DNA from: Methylobacterium amylolyticum
GTDB lineage: Bacteria; Pseudomonadota; Alphaproteobacteria; Rhizobiales; Beijerinckiaceae
NCBI RefSeq assembly: GCF_030700245.1
Contig: NZ_JAUYZI010000014.1
Span: 60,082 to 124,081 of the forward strand
DNA: 64,000 bases
Direction: 5' to 3'
Every line of letters starts with the position of its first letter. The first letter of the stretch is position 1. A model generated the notes under the pieces. The model searched no databases. It was given only the letters and a program-made list of their open reading frames with translations, and was not told the DNA's origin. Shown one piece after another: positions 19,855 to 36,711 of the stretch. Both the position numbers and the translations under genes were made by a program.

Positions 19855-22149
19855 TCAGCCCTCGCGCACGAAGATCATCGTCGCGAGCGGCGGCAGGGTC
19901 AGGCACAGGGACTGGGCCTGGCCGTGGCTCGCCTCGCCCTCGGCGTGGCGCCCGCCCATGTTGCCGACGTTCGAGCCGCCGTACTGTGCCGCGTCCGAGT
20001 TGAACGCCTCGCGGTAGAACCCGCCCGCCGGCACGCCGATCCGGTAACCTTCCCGCGGCACGGGGGTGAAGTTCGACACCACGATCGCGATCTGGTCCGG
20101 CCCTTTGTCCGGCCCTCGGCCCTTGCGCGCCCAGGCGATGACGCTGTTGTCCTGGTCGTCCGCCACCAGCCACTGGAAGCCGGCGTGCTCCGCGTCCCGG
20201 CTGTAGAGGGCGGGCGTCGAGACGTAGAGGCGGTTGAGATCGCGCACCGCGTCCTTGACGCCCCGGTGCAGGGGATCGTCGAGCAGGTGCCAGTCGAGGC
20301 TGGCGTCGTGGTTCCACTCGCGCTCCTGGCCGAACTCGCCGCCCATGAACAGCAGCTTCTTGCCGGGATGGCCCCACATGAAGCCGAAATAGGCGCGCAG
20401 GTTGGCGAACTTCTGCCAACGGTCGCCCGGCATCTTGCCGAGCAGCGAACCCTTCCCGTGCACGACCTCGTCGTGGGAGAGCGGCAGGATGAAGTTCTCG
20501 GAGAAGGCGTAGAGCAGCCCGAAGGTCAGGTTGTGGTGGTGGTAGCGGCGGTGGATCGGATCCTCCGACACGTAGTGCAGCGTGTCGTGCATCCAGCCCA
20601 TGTTCCACTTGAAGCCGAAGCCGAGGCCGCCGGTGTAGGTGGGGTGCGAGACGCCCGGCCAGGACGTCGATTCCTCGGCGACCGTGATCGTGCCCGGGGC
20701 GTGGGTGTAGGTCGCCTCGTTGGTCTTGCGCATGAAGTCGATGGCGTCGAGGTTCTCGTTGCCGCCGTAGCGGTTCGGGATCCACTCGCCGGCCCGGCGC
20801 GAGTAGTCGAGGTAGAGCATCGAGGCCACCGCATCCACGCGCAGGCCGTCGAGGTGGTAGTGCTCCAGCCAGAACCGGGCGTTGGCGGCGAGGAAGGTCG
20901 CCACTTCCGTGCGCCCGAAATTGTAGATGTAGGTGCCCCAGTCCTGGTGGAAGCCCTGGCGCGGGTCGGCGTGCTCGTAGAGGTGGGTGCCGTCGAACTG
21001 GCCGAGCCCGTGCGCGTCGAGGGGGAAGTGGCCGGGCACCCAGTCGAGCAGCACGCCGATGCCGGCCGCGTGCGCCGCGTCGACGAAGGCGGCGAAGTCG
21101 TCCGGCGTCCCGAACCGGCTCGTGGGCGCGAACAGCGACACCGGCTGGTAGCCCCAGGAGCCGTCGAACGGGAACTCGGTGATCGGCAGGAGCTCGATAT
21201 GGGTGAAGCCCATGTCCTTGACGTAGGGGATCAGCCGCTCGCCCAGCTCCTTGTAGGTGAGGTAGCGGTTGCCCTCGTCCGGCACCCGCGCCCAGGAGCC
21301 GAGATGGACCTCGTAGATCGAGATCGCCGCGTGGCGCGGGTCCTTCTCGCCCCGCGTCCCCATCCAGCCGGAATCGCGCCAGTCGAACGCGCCGATCCCG
21401 TGCAGCACCGAGGCGGTCTCCGGCGGGTGCTGGGCGGCGAAGGCCACCGGGTCGGCCTTGAGCGGCACCAGGGCGCCGTCGGGGCCGCGGATCTCGAACT
21501 TGTAGCTGGCGCCGGCCTTCAGCCCGGGGACGAACAGCTCCCAGACGCCGCCGTCCTGCCACAGGCGCATCGGGTGGCGGCGCCCGTCCCAGTCGTTGAA
21601 GTCGCCGACGACGCTGACCTTCTTGGCGTTCGGCGCCCAGACGGCGAAGCGGAAGCCCTCGATCCCGTCGAGCTTGCCCGCCTGCGCCCCGAGGACCCGG
21701 TAGACGAGGTTGGTGCCGACCTCGCGCAGGCCCGAGATGTCGTACTGCTCGATCGAGGAGCCGAAGCCGTAGGGGTCGTAGCGGCGGCGCTTGGCGCCGT
21801 CCCAGCCCTCTACCTCGATCTCGTAGAGGGGGCGGCCCTCGCCCTCGATCCGGGCGACGTAGAAGCCGTCCGGGTGGCGCTTCTCGAACGGCACCCGGCG
21901 CTCGCCGACCACCAGCGCGGCGGCGCGCGCCTCGGGCAGCACGGCGCGGACCTCCCAGGCCCCGGCCCCCACCCGGTGCGGCCCGAGCACCGCGAAGGGA
22001 TCGCCGTGGTTGGCGTCCATGAGTGCGGCGATGGCGCCGGGATCGACGGTCGGCGCGGATTCCGCCGCCGGCTTCGTCGCCCCCGTCGCGGATCCCTGCG
22101 CCGTGCCCCGGTCCGGACGCGGTGCGAAGGTCTCGTCGATCGCCGTCAT
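19855..22149 (-). CDS. glgB: 1,4-alpha-glucan branching enzyme
   Basis: The 764-residue GH13 enzyme has an N-terminal beta domain (about 40-130), a CBM48 domain (about 150-250) and a catalytic barrel. It contains the nucleophile Asp439 in [18 protein letters not shown], the acid Glu492 in [10 protein letters not shown] and the [13 protein letters not shown] segment that marks branching enzymes. It cuts alpha-1,4 chains and re-attaches them by alpha-1,6 bonds, finishing the polymer made by GlgA and GlgE. ATG 22149 is the first start of the family-like sequence. It is the last gene of the minus-strand glucan/trehalose series, 187 bases after treS. Confidence 0.95.
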   Translation of the reverse strand: MTAIDETFAPRPDRGTAQGSATGATKPAAESAPTVDPGAIAALMDANHGDPFAVLGPHRVGAGAWEVRAVLPEARAAALVVGERRVPFEKRHPDGFYVARIEGEGRPLYEIEVEGWDGAKRRRYDPYGFGSSIEQYDISGLREVGTNLVYRVLGAQAGKLDGIEGFRFAVWAPNAKKVSVVGDFNDWDGRRHPMRLWQDGGVWELFVPGLKAGASYKFEIRGPDGALVPLKADPVAFAAQHPPETASVLHGIGAFDWRDSGWMGTRGEKDPRHAAISIYEVHLGSWARVPDEGNRYLTYKELGERLIPYVKDMGFTHIELLPITEFPFDGSWGYQPVSLFAPTSRFGTPDDFAAFVDAAHAAGIGVLLDWVPGHFPLDAHGLGQFDGTHLYEHADPRQGFHQDWGTYIYNFGRTEVATFLAANARFWLEHYHLDGLRVDAVASMLYLDYSRRAGEWIPNRYGGNENLDAIDFMRKTNEATYTHAPGTITVAEESTSWPGVSHPTYTGGLGFGFKWNMGWMHDTLHYVSEDPIHRRYHHHNLTFGLLYAFSENFILPLSHDEVVHGKGSLLGKMPGDRWQKFANLRAYFGFMWGHPGKKLLFMGGEFGQEREWNHDASLDWHLLDDPLHRGVKDAVRDLNRLYVSTPALYSRDAEHAGFQWLVADDQDNSVIAWARKGRGPDKGPDQIAIVVSNFTPVPREGYRIGVPAGGFYREAFNSDAAQYGGSNVGNMGGRHAEGEASHGQAQSLCLTLPPLATMIFVREG

Positions 22150-22336
22150 GCAAGTGCCTTTCCGGGCTGGAGCGCTCTCCGCCGAATGGGCCGCCGGTTC
22201 GGCGTGAGAGGGCGCGGAGAACCAGGGTTTTCGGGATACCCGCCCGCTTCCCGCGGATCGGGCGCAACCTGGTGCGGGTCCGGACGGCGTCGCGCCCGGG
22301 CCCGGCTCCAGGTCCGTGTTTCGGCCGCGCGACGTC

Positions 22337-25597
<3,261 letters not shown>

Positions 25598-25724
25598 CGC
25601 GTGGCTGCCTCGTCGTCGAATCGGGGGTGACGGGGCCGGTCCCGGCGGACCGGCGGACATGTCTTGGAACGGACCCTGGACCGGGCCGCGGGCGGTCTGG
25701 CCGCCGCAGGTGCCACGGGCCGCC

Positions 25725-29129
<3,405 letters not shown>

Positions 29130-29267
29130 GCTGGCCCTCTCCCTCACGTGTCTCGTAACGCCCGAACCGCGCCGGTGTGCCGACCGGGCGGTGACGCCGG
29201 GGGCGTTCTATCCGCCGTTCCATGACGGCGTGCCGTCACGGGGCTCGTCCGACCGTCCCGTCCACCC

Positions 29268-29383
29268 CCTCATCCTGAGGTGCCGCGTCAGCGGCCTCGA
29301 AGGAGCCCTCCAGGGGTCGCAGTGGCTTCTGGAGGTCTCCTTCGAGGCCCCTTGCCGGGGCAAGGGGCACCTCAGGACGAGGG
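29268..29383. repeat. Palindromic intergenic repeat (CCTCATCCTGAGGTGCC family)
   Basis: The left arm CCTCATCCTGAGGTGCC matches the reverse complement of the right arm GGCACCTCAGGACGAGG with one change. An inner pair (GGCCTCGAAGGAG.. and CTCCTTCGAGGCC) extends the hairpin. The element sits between malQ::treY and glgE in the minus-strand series, in a 277-base gap. Such hairpins are scattered through alphaproteobacterial genomes. It could shield or process the operon mRNA. No flanking direct repeat was seen. Confidence 0.75.
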
Positions 29384-29406
29384 CGGCTGGTGGGATGCCC
29401 CGTCCC

Positions 29407-32400
29407 TCACGCCGTCCGGCGCAGCACCGCGTAGGGCAGGTCGCGGAACAGGTGGCCGAGATCGGCCTCCGCCCCCTCCACGCTCCGCCCGGTGACGATG
29501 TCGCGCCAGCGCGTGCCGTCGCCGAGGTCGACCGCGGTGCCCGCGAACGCCTCGCCAGACCACACCGTCTCCCCCGAGAGGTCTCCGAGCAGGCCGGAGA
29601 CGAGGCGCGGCACCGCCACGAACAGGTCGCCGTCCTCCGCGTCCGGGTCGGTGCGCCGGTAGGCCAGCACGTGGGCCGCCCGCGCGCCCCGCGCCGCCAC
29701 CGGCTCGTAGCCGGCCCCGGCGTAGAAACCGGGCCGGTCCGCCCGCTCGGCGAGGAGGCGCGCGAGCGTCGCCTGCTTGACCCGGCCGTCCGGCCAGTGC
29801 GCCAGCAGCGGGGCGACCTCGCCCGCCTCCGCCAGCATCCGCTCCAGGGCCGGGTAGTCCACCGGCCGACGGTTGTCGGGATCGACGAACGAGAAGTCCC
29901 AGATCTCGGTGCCCTGGTAGGTGTCGGGCAGGCCCGGCAGGGTGCACTTGAGCACCGTGCGCCCGAGCCCGGCCAGCATGCCGAGATGGCCGAGCTTCCT
30001 GGCGAACGGCCTGAGCTCGCGCAGGAAGTCCGAGCCCGGGGCGATCAGCGCCTCGAACAGCTTGCGGACCGTGCCCTCGTAGACCTCGTCGACGTTCACC
30101 CAGGACGAGCGGCGCTTGCCCTCGCGCATCGCCTTCTCGCTGTAGGCGTTCAGGCGCTCCCGGAACGCCTCGACCGCCTCGGGCGCCTCGCCGTCCATGA
30201 GTTCCAGCGGCCACGCCCCCAGGATGCCTTGAAAGAACATCCACTGGTCGTTGGAATCGGGGGCCGGCTCGCCGTCGATGCGCGACAGGTGCGGGCCAGC
30301 GAGCCGCTGCCACAGGTCCCAGGCGCCGGCCCAGCCCTCCGGCATCTCGGACAGCGCCAGCAGCCGGGTGCGGGCATCCTCGCCGCGCTTGGTGTCGTGG
30401 GTGGCGGTCGCGATCATCGCGTTCGGCCAGTCGCGGGCGCGGGCCGCCTGGAGGTCGTGGAAGTGCTCCGTGTCGAGGCCGTACTCGCCGGGATCGCCGC
30501 CGACCTCGTTGAGGCCGAGCAGGCACGCGTACCGGTAGAACAGCGTGTCCTCCAGGCTCTTGGCCATCACCGGCCCGGTGAGCTGCTGGAAGCGGCGGCG
30601 GAAGCGCAGCACGACGCCCGGGTCCGGCCGGCCGGGGCCCGCCGTCTCGACGCGCCCGAGCATCACGTCCCGGGCGAAGTCGTGGACCGAGCGGTCGGGC
30701 AGCCCCGACCAGCGCTTGGCCTTGGCGACCGCGCCCTCGATCAGCCGCACGTCCTCGGGCTCGACCTCGCCCTCCTCCAGGTTCGGGGGCAGGTAGCTGC
30801 GGTAGGTGGGGAAGCGGGCGATGATCTCGATCAGCGCCCGGCGCAGGGCGTTGACGGTGAAGTCGCGGGTGCGCCGGTCGGCGTCGGCCACTTCCTTGAG
30901 GTCGGAGGTCAGCACCTCCAGCTCGCTCGCGAAGCTGATCTCCAGGATCTCGGCCTTGGCGGCGCGGAGCTGGAAGCCGTAGGGCTCGTCCATCCCGGTC
31001 GCCCAGGCGTAGAGGCGCTGGATCCGCCCCTGCTTGCCCCGGTCGACGAGCAGCCCGTCGAGCTGGTTGAGCACGTCGTAACCGGTGGTGCCGGCCACCG
31101 GCCAGGGCCGCAGCCGCTCGCCGGGCTCCAGGATCTTTTCCACCACCACGTAGAAGCCTGGCCCGACCGCCGCCTGGAGGGCGCGGGCGTAGCCCAGCGG
31201 GTCGGCGAGCCCGTCGATGTGGTCGATGCGCAGGCCGTCGATCCGGCCCTCCGCGACGTGCCGGAACACCGTCTCGTGCGAGCGGTGGAAGATGTCGGAC
31301 TTCTCCACCCGCAGGCCGGCGAGCGAGTTCACGTCGAAGAACCGGCGGTAGTTGATGTCGCTCGACGCCACCCGCCAGTGGGCCAGCCGGTAGGCCTGCG
31401 CCTCCAAGAGCCGGTGCAGCGGCCCGAAGCTGTCGGGCCGGCTCTTGAAGCCGTTGAGGAGCGCGAGCGTCCGGTCCGTGGCCTCGCGGATCAGCGGCGC
31501 GGCGGCGTAGACCGCCGCGAGCCGCGCCTTCAGGGTCTCGGCCTCCTCCGGGAACTCCCGGCGGCGGGCCTCGTCGGTGTCGATCGACATGGCGCGGAAG
31601 CGCTCGGAGATCGCCAGCAGTTCGGCGGTGGTGTCGTCGTCCACCGCGCCGAGCGCGGCGAGCACCCGGTTGAGGATCGTCGGGTAGCTCAGGGGCCGGA
31701 TCGGGAACTGGTGCTCGTAGTGCCAGACGCTGAAGGCGCCCTTCTCCGCGTCGAACTTCAGCTCCAGCGTGCCGGTCTCCAGCGCCTCGCCGTAGCGGCT
31801 GCCGAGGAACGGGATCACGAGGTTGCGCCCGGCGCCGAGCCGCTGCCAGTCGATGTCGAAGGCGTGGGCGAAGGGCGAGAGCGCCCCCCATTCGAGCACC
31901 GAGAGCCACCACGGGTTGTCGGCGCCGCCCACCCCCATGTGGTTCGGCACGATGTCGAGCAGCAGCTTCAGGCCGTGGGCGTGCAGGGCGTCGGAGAGGC
32001 GCACGAAGCCCGCCTCGCCGCCGAGTTCCGGGTTGATCTCGCCGTGGTCGACGATGTCGTAGCCGTGGGTCGAGCCGGGCCGGGCCTTCTGGAGCGGCGA
32101 GGCGTAGACGTGGCTGATCCCGAGCTTCTTCAGGTACGGGACGATCGCTTCCGCGTCGGCGAACGAGAAACCCTTGTGGAACTGGAGGCGGTAGGTCGCC
32201 CGCGGCGGCGGCGCGGCGAGCCGCGACGCGCCGGAGCGGGCCCCGCGCCCCTCCGCCGAGAGGGCGGCGGCGAGCTTGGCGAGCGGCCCGCCGGGGGCGG
32301 CGATGTCGGCGAGCTCCCGGTCGAGCTTGCGCCGCCAGTTCGGGTAGCCCTCCGTCGAGCCCGGCACGTTGGCCTGGGCGAGTTCGGAGACCACGTCCTC

Positions 32401-34314
32401 GTACTGGACGGCGGTGAGGATCGCGGGCGCGCGGGCGAGGTAGCGGGCGGCGGCCTCGAACGGGGCGGCCTCGGGGGGCTCGGCCTGCGGCAGCAACTGC
32501 TCGCCCGCCAGGGCCTCGGACAGCCGGTGGCGCTCGGTCACCCGCTCGGCGCGCTCGGCCTCGGCCCGGTCGCCGTCGTACAGCCCGAGCGACTGGCGCG
32601 TGTCGGTGTCGACGCCGCGCCACCAGCCGACGAAGGTCGGCAGGTCGTGGGTGGTGATGGCGGTCAGCGCGTCGCGCGGATAGGCGCCCGGCGGCTTGAA
32701 GCGGCCGTCGCCCTCGCGCTCGAAGGCGAGGATGCGGTAGCTCAGCACGCCGGCCCGCATCAGCGCGTCCGAGAAGCCCTCCGGCGCGGTGCCCAGATCC
32801 TCGGCGATGACGAGGCACTTGGCCCGGTGGCTCTCCAGCCGCAGCACCGCGAGCATCGGCTCGAACGGCATGGCGAGGTAGGCGCCCGCGTGCGCGCCCT
32901 CCCCCAGCGGGATCAGGAACAGCCGGGCGAGCTGGAAGGCGTGGTCGATGCGGATCGCGCCGGCGTGGCGCATGTTGGCCCGCACCAGCGCGCGGAAGGC
33001 CGCGAGCCCGTTCCGCTCCATCTCCAGCGGGTCGAAGGCCGGAAGGCCCCAGTTCTGGCCCTTGGGCGCCAGCAGGTCGGGCGGCGCGCCGATCGAGACG
33101 CGGTCGGCGAAGCGCTCGGGGTGCGACCAGATCTCGGAGCCGCCCCGGTCGGCGCCCACCGCGAGGTCGCGGTAGAGCCCGACCCGCATGCCCGCCGCGA
33201 GTGCCGCCTCGGAGGCTTGCGCGAGCTGCCGGTCGGCGAGGAACTGGAGCCACGCGTGGTAGCCCACCGCCTCGGCGTTCTCCGCGGCGAAGGCCCGGAC
33301 CGCCTCGGTGCCGGCGCGGCGGTACGCCTCCGGCCAGTCCCCGAGCCAGTGCGCGCCGCGGGCCTTGAAGTGCTCGGACAGGGCCTCGAAGACGGCGTGC
33401 GCCTCCAAGTCGGCGCCGCCCTCGGCGCGGAACCGGTCGAACTCCGCGTCGGTGCCGGCGCGGGCGGGCGAGTCCGCCCAGAGCGCGCGCAGCACCGGAT
33501 CGAGCACCTCGGCCACGCCCTGGTGATCGACGAGCGCCGCCTCGCGCAGGGCCGCGACCCGCGGGGCGCGCTCGTCGAGGAGCGCGGCCGCGCGGGAGCC
33601 GGCGAGCCCCGGCAGCGACCGGGGTGCGATGAACAGGGTCTCCAGGAACAGGCGCGAGGAGGGCGAGTAGGGCGAGATCTTGGTGCGGTCGGACCCGAAT
33701 AGGGCGTGGACCGGGCTCAAACCTAAGAAGTCCGCCCCGCGCAGGGCCGCCTCGCGGGCCGCCTCCCCCGCATCCGCGTAGGTGCCGATGCCGATATTGC
33801 CGGCCGAGCGCAGGCCGTAGAGCTGCGCGGCGAGCCCCCAGTCGCCGGTCCCCTCCTCGGCGTAGGCGGACGGGCGCCAGCAGCGCTGCGGCGCGGCGAT
33901 CACGAAGGCCTCGGCGCGGGTCTCGCCGGCCTGCACCGCGAGGCGGTGGTAGCCCGGGGTCAGCGGCGGCAGGTCGAAGCCCGGCTCGGGCCCGTCGAGG
34001 GCGGCGCGGCCCTCGCGCGCGGCGCCGCGCTCGTCGACGAGGCGCCACGTCAGCGTCCCCCGCACCCCACGCACCGGCACCCGCGCGGCGCGCCGCGCCT
34101 CGACGGGGATCAGCGGCGGCACCGGCCCGCGGCGCAGGGCCTCGACCGCGGCGAGGCTGCGCGCGGCCGCCGCCTCGTCCTCCACCGGGAAGCCGAGGGC
34201 GGCGAGCAGGCCGCGCCGGACCTCCAGGGGCGTCTCGACCGGCTTGCCGAAGGCGTCGGTGTAGCCCGCCGCGACGCCGACGAGATCGGCTAGGGTCTCG
34301 TACACACCGCTCAC
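29407..34314 (-). CDS. treY: 4-alpha-glucanotransferase fused to malto-oligosyltrehalose synthase (MalQ::TreY)
   Basis: The 1635-residue protein has two complete enzymes. Residues 1 to about 680 are a GH77 amylomaltase with the triad Asp457 (RIDHAFQ), Glu505 (IAEDLGT) and Asp557 (THDLPT). From about 705 onward it is TreY, with YRLQFHKGFSF at its start, PNHMGVGGADNPWW, and Asp1031 in LRIDHIDGLADP. MalQ lengthens or shuffles malto-oligosaccharides. TreY turns the reducing-end glucose into a trehalosyl unit for TreZ to release. The start is GTG 34314, overlapping the treZ stop (GTGA), so translation is coupled. No internal stop or start-like gap separates the halves. The fusion could channel linear glucan to the trehalose pathway. 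Confidence 0.93.
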   Translation of the reverse strand: MSGVYETLADLVGVAAGYTDAFGKPVETPLEVRRGLLAALGFPVEDEAAAARSLAAVEALRRGPVPPLIPVEARRAARVPVRGVRGTLTWRLVDERGAAREGRAALDGPEPGFDLPPLTPGYHRLAVQAGETRAEAFVIAAPQRCWRPSAYAEEGTGDWGLAAQLYGLRSAGNIGIGTYADAGEAAREAALRGADFLGLSPVHALFGSDRTKISPYSPSSRLFLETLFIAPRSLPGLAGSRAAALLDERAPRVAALREAALVDHQGVAEVLDPVLRALWADSPARAGTDAEFDRFRAEGGADLEAHAVFEALSEHFKARGAHWLGDWPEAYRRAGTEAVRAFAAENAEAVGYHAWLQFLADRQLAQASEAALAAGMRVGLYRDLAVGADRGGSEIWSHPERFADRVSIGAPPDLLAPKGQNWGLPAFDPLEMERNGLAAFRALVRANMRHAGAIRIDHAFQLARLFLIPLGEGAHAGAYLAMPFEPMLAVLRLESHRAKCLVIAEDLGTAPEGFSDALMRAGVLSYRILAFEREGDGRFKPPGAYPRDALTAITTHDLPTFVGWWRGVDTDTRQSLGLYDGDRAEAERAERVTERHRLSEALAGEQLLPQAEPPEAAPFEAAARYLARAPAILTAVQYEDVVSELAQANVPGSTEGYPNWRRKLDRELADIAAPGGPLAKLAAALSAEGRGARSGASRLAAPPPRATYRLQFHKGFSFADAEAIVPYLKKLGISHVYASPLQKARPGSTHGYDIVDHGEINPELGGEAGFVRLSDALHAHGLKLLLDIVPNHMGVGGADNPWWLSVLEWGALSPFAHAFDIDWQRLGAGRNLVIPFLGSRYGEALETGTLELKFDAEKGAFSVWHYEHQFPIRPLSYPTILNRVLAALGAVDDDTTAELLAISERFRAMSIDTDEARRREFPEEAETLKARLAAVYAAAPLIREATDRTLALLNGFKSRPDSFGPLHRLLEAQAYRLAHWRVASSDINYRRFFDVNSLAGLRVEKSDIFHRSHETVFRHVAEGRIDGLRIDHIDGLADPLGYARALQAAVGPGFYVVVEKILEPGERLRPWPVAGTTGYDVLNQLDGLLVDRGKQGRIQRLYAWATGMDEPYGFQLRAAKAEILEISFASELEVLTSDLKEVADADRRTRDFTVNALRRALIEIIARFPTYRSYLPPNLEEGEVEPEDVRLIEGAVAKAKRWSGLPDRSVHDFARDVMLGRVETAGPGRPDPGVVLRFRRRFQQLTGPVMAKSLEDTLFYRYACLLGLNEVGGDPGEYGLDTEHFHDLQAARARDWPNAMIATATHDTKRGEDARTRLLALSEMPEGWAGAWDLWQRLAGPHLSRIDGEPAPDSNDQWMFFQGILGAWPLELMDGEAPEAVEAFRERLNAYSEKAMREGKRRSSWVNVDEVYEGTVRKLFEALIAPGSDFLRELRPFARKLGHLGMLAGLGRTVLKCTLPGLPDTYQGTEIWDFSFVDPDNRRPVDYPALERMLAEAGEVAPLLAHWPDGRVKQATLARLLAERADRPGFYAGAGYEPVAARGARAAHVLAYRRTDPDAEDGDLFVAVPRLVSGLLGDLSGETVWSGEAFAGTAVDLGDGTRWRDIVTGRSVEGAEADLGHLFRDLPYAVLRRTA

Positions 34315-36116
34315 GCGCGGGACTCCGTCAGGAACACGCCGGTCCAGCCCGGCAGATCGCTTCCGCTCCCGCCGGGCGCGTTGGTCCACACCACCTGAGC
34401 CCCGCCCGCTTCGACGGCGAACGGCTCGGCCCCGACATTGGCGACGAAGCGCAGGGTGCCGGCCGCGAAGGTCCAGGTGCAGTCAACCACGTCTGGCCGG
34501 GGCAGGGTCGCGGCGGCGCCGCGGTAGCCGGACTTGGCCAGCGGCACCACCACGTCGCGCCGCAGGCCGAGCAGCCGCGTCGTCTCGGCCAGCACCTCCC
34601 GGTGGGGCGAGCGCTCCCGCTCCGACCAGTCGAGCTTCGAGGCCTCGAAGGTCGCGGCCTCGGTGGGGTCGGGGATCTTCGAGGTGTCGTCGGCGAAGGC
34701 GGCGAAGCTCTTGAACTCGCGGCGGCGCCCGTCGCGCACCGCCTTGTTGAGATCCGCGTCGGGGGCGAAGTCGACGAAGAACAGGAACGGCGCCGAGGCC
34801 GACCACTCCTCCCCCATCCACAGCATCGGGATCTGGGGGCTGAGCAGGAGGCCCGCCCGGGCGAGGTCGAGCTTCTTCGGATCGGCGAGGTGGGAGAGCC
34901 GCTCGCCGAGCGCCCGGTTGCCGACCTGATCGTGGTTCTGGAGGAAGGTCACGAAGGCCGAGGGCGGCAGGTGCGCCGAGGGCTCGCCGCGGGGGTGGTT
35001 GTCGAGCGTCTTGAACGGCTCGCCCTGGTAGGCGAAGCCCTCCGCGAGGCAGCGGGCCAGCCGCTCCACCGGCTTGTCGGCGAAGCTCTCGTAGTAGCCG
35101 GCATCCTCGCCCGTCAGCAGCACGTGCCAGCAATGGTGCAGGTCGTCCGCCCACTGGGCGTCGTGCATCCGCGGGCGCCCGGCGGCGTCGCGCTCCAGCC
35201 AGCGCGCCTGGTTGGCCTCGTTCTCCAGCATCAGGTGGATCTGGCGACCCGGAAACGTCTTGCGGACCGTCTCGCCGAGCTGGGCCAGGAAGTGCCGGGG
35301 GGAATCGTCGAGGATCGCGTGGACGGCGTCGAAGCGCAGGCCGTCGAAATGATACTCCTCCAGCCAGTACAGGGCGTTCTGGATGAAGAACTGCCGCACC
35401 ACCGCGCCGCCGTCCTTGCCGTCGAAGTTGATCCCCGCGCCCCAGGGGGTCTGGTGGCGCTCGGTGAAGAACGTCTTGGCGTAGGCGTGGAGGTAGTTCC
35501 CGGCCGGGCCGAAGTGGTTGTAGACCGCGTCGAGGTAGACCATCAGCCCGAGGCCGTGGGCGGCGTCGATCAGGCGCTTGAGGTCGTCGGGCCGGCCGTA
35601 GGCGGCGTCGGGGGCGTAGGGCTGCACGCCGTCGTAGCCCCAGTTGCGGGTGCCCTTGAAGTCGGCGAGCGGCAGGAGCTCGATCGCGGTCACGCCCAGC
35701 GCCTTCAGGTCGGGCAGCCGCTTCTCCAGGCCGGCATAGGTGCCCTCCGGCGTCGCCGTGCCGACGTGGCACTCGTAGATCACCGCCTCCTCGAAGGGCC
35801 GGCCGGTCCAGGCGTCGTCGGTCCAGGCGAAGCCCCGCGGGTCGATCACCTCGGACAGGCCGGACACGTCCTCCGGCTGGAAGCGCGAGGCGGGGTCGGG
35901 CACCACGAGGTCGCCGTCGATGCGGAATCCGTAGCGGGCGCCGGCCTTGACCCCGGGCAGGGCCGTGCGCCGCCAGCCGCCGCCGGATTCGGGGATCGGG
36001 TGGTCCGCCCCATCGACCACGAGGTCGACGCGCTGCGCGGTCGGAGCCCAGAGGGCGAAGCGGACGCCGCCCGCCACCATCTCGGCCCCGAACTCCATGC
36101 TGTGGGCACGCCGCAT
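34311..36116 (-). CDS. treZ: Malto-oligosyltrehalose trehalohydrolase
   Basis: The 601-residue GH13 protein has an N-terminal beta domain (GVRFALWAPTAQRVDLVV), then the barrel with nucleophile Asp263 (DGLRFDAVHAI), acid Glu298 (LMLENEANQ) and the FLQNHDQVGNRALGERL block typical of TreZ. It hydrolyses the terminal trehalose from the product of TreY. ATG 36116 is chosen after GGATGGCGG; an internal ATG at 36098 would shorten it by six residues. Its stop overlaps the GTG start of malQ::treY. It heads the tight part of the series and lies downstream of an inserted toxin-antitoxin pair. Confidence 0.95.
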   Translation of the reverse strand: MRRAHSMEFGAEMVAGGVRFALWAPTAQRVDLVVDGADHPIPESGGGWRRTALPGVKAGARYGFRIDGDLVVPDPASRFQPEDVSGLSEVIDPRGFAWTDDAWTGRPFEEAVIYECHVGTATPEGTYAGLEKRLPDLKALGVTAIELLPLADFKGTRNWGYDGVQPYAPDAAYGRPDDLKRLIDAAHGLGLMVYLDAVYNHFGPAGNYLHAYAKTFFTERHQTPWGAGINFDGKDGGAVVRQFFIQNALYWLEEYHFDGLRFDAVHAILDDSPRHFLAQLGETVRKTFPGRQIHLMLENEANQARWLERDAAGRPRMHDAQWADDLHHCWHVLLTGEDAGYYESFADKPVERLARCLAEGFAYQGEPFKTLDNHPRGEPSAHLPPSAFVTFLQNHDQVGNRALGERLSHLADPKKLDLARAGLLLSPQIPMLWMGEEWSASAPFLFFVDFAPDADLNKAVRDGRRREFKSFAAFADDTSKIPDPTEAATFEASKLDWSERERSPHREVLAETTRLLGLRRDVVVPLAKSGYRGAAATLPRPDVVDCTWTFAAGTLRFVANVGAEPFAVEAGGAQVVWTNAPGGSGSDLPGWTGVFLTESRA

Positions 36117-36444
36117 CAGGCCGCCATCCTCGCTGTCGTCCGCGCGCCCGGTCCGCCATCGAAGCGGGGCCGCGGTTCGTCGTGGGGGAGAAGGCCCCGG
36201 CGCCGATCCGGTTCCCGGAATCGCACCTATGGCGACGGCCGGCGGCGGCAACGGCCGGGCGCGGCTTTAGGCGCGGTAGAACAGGGCGCGGCCGTCCGGC
36301 CCTGCGGCTCGCGGGGTGCCCACGCAACGCCGGGGCCGGTGCGGCTGTCGGCCGGACGCGGCCCTCCATCCGTCATGCGCGGACGGCGTGTCAGCGATGC
36401 GAAGGATGTCCCACCCGCCCACCCGCTTCGGCCGGCCGCGGCCG
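36117..36444. other. Intergenic region upstream of treZ
   Basis: This 328-base gap between treZ and brnA has no convincing gene. A 64-codon frame on the minus strand has no family character. No clear promoter or hairpin was found, although a treZ promoter is expected here because the toxin-antitoxin unit upstream has its own. Confidence 0.4.
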
Positions 36445-36711
36445 TTACGGCCGGGTGACATCCTGCTCGATCAGCATGCGGACGTACCGCGTGAACGGGA
36501 TGCCCTTGGCCTTGGCCTTGGCCTTCACAGCGTCGAGGAGCGGCTGCGGGATCCGCATGTTCAATGCGGCCGCCTTCTTCTCGAACTCGAACCGCATGGG
36601 CTTGAAATCGGAGAAATCATATTCGGACAGATCTGCGGTGTCGACGAAACGCTCGGCCGCCTCGTCGGTGGCATGGACAGGAAACGGCTTAAGCTTCTCG
36701 GGTCCGGTCAT
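36445..36711 (-). CDS. brnA: BrnA/CopG-type antitoxin, module 1
   Basis: The 88-residue protein has an acidic N-terminal part (FVDTADLSEYDFSDFKPMRF) and a C-terminal ribbon-helix-helix-like segment (LNMRIPQPLLDAVKAKAKAKG...RYVRMLIEQ). This is the layout of BrnA/CopG antitoxins, which bind the toxin and repress their own promoter. Its ATG lies inside the 3' end of brnT (23-base overlap), the normal order for BrnT-BrnA. A related but truncated protein is encoded at 51085-51294. Confidence 0.85.
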   Translation of the reverse strand: MTGPEKLKPFPVHATDEAAERFVDTADLSEYDFSDFKPMRFEFEKKAAALNMRIPQPLLDAVKAKAKAKGIPFTRYVRMLIEQDVTRP

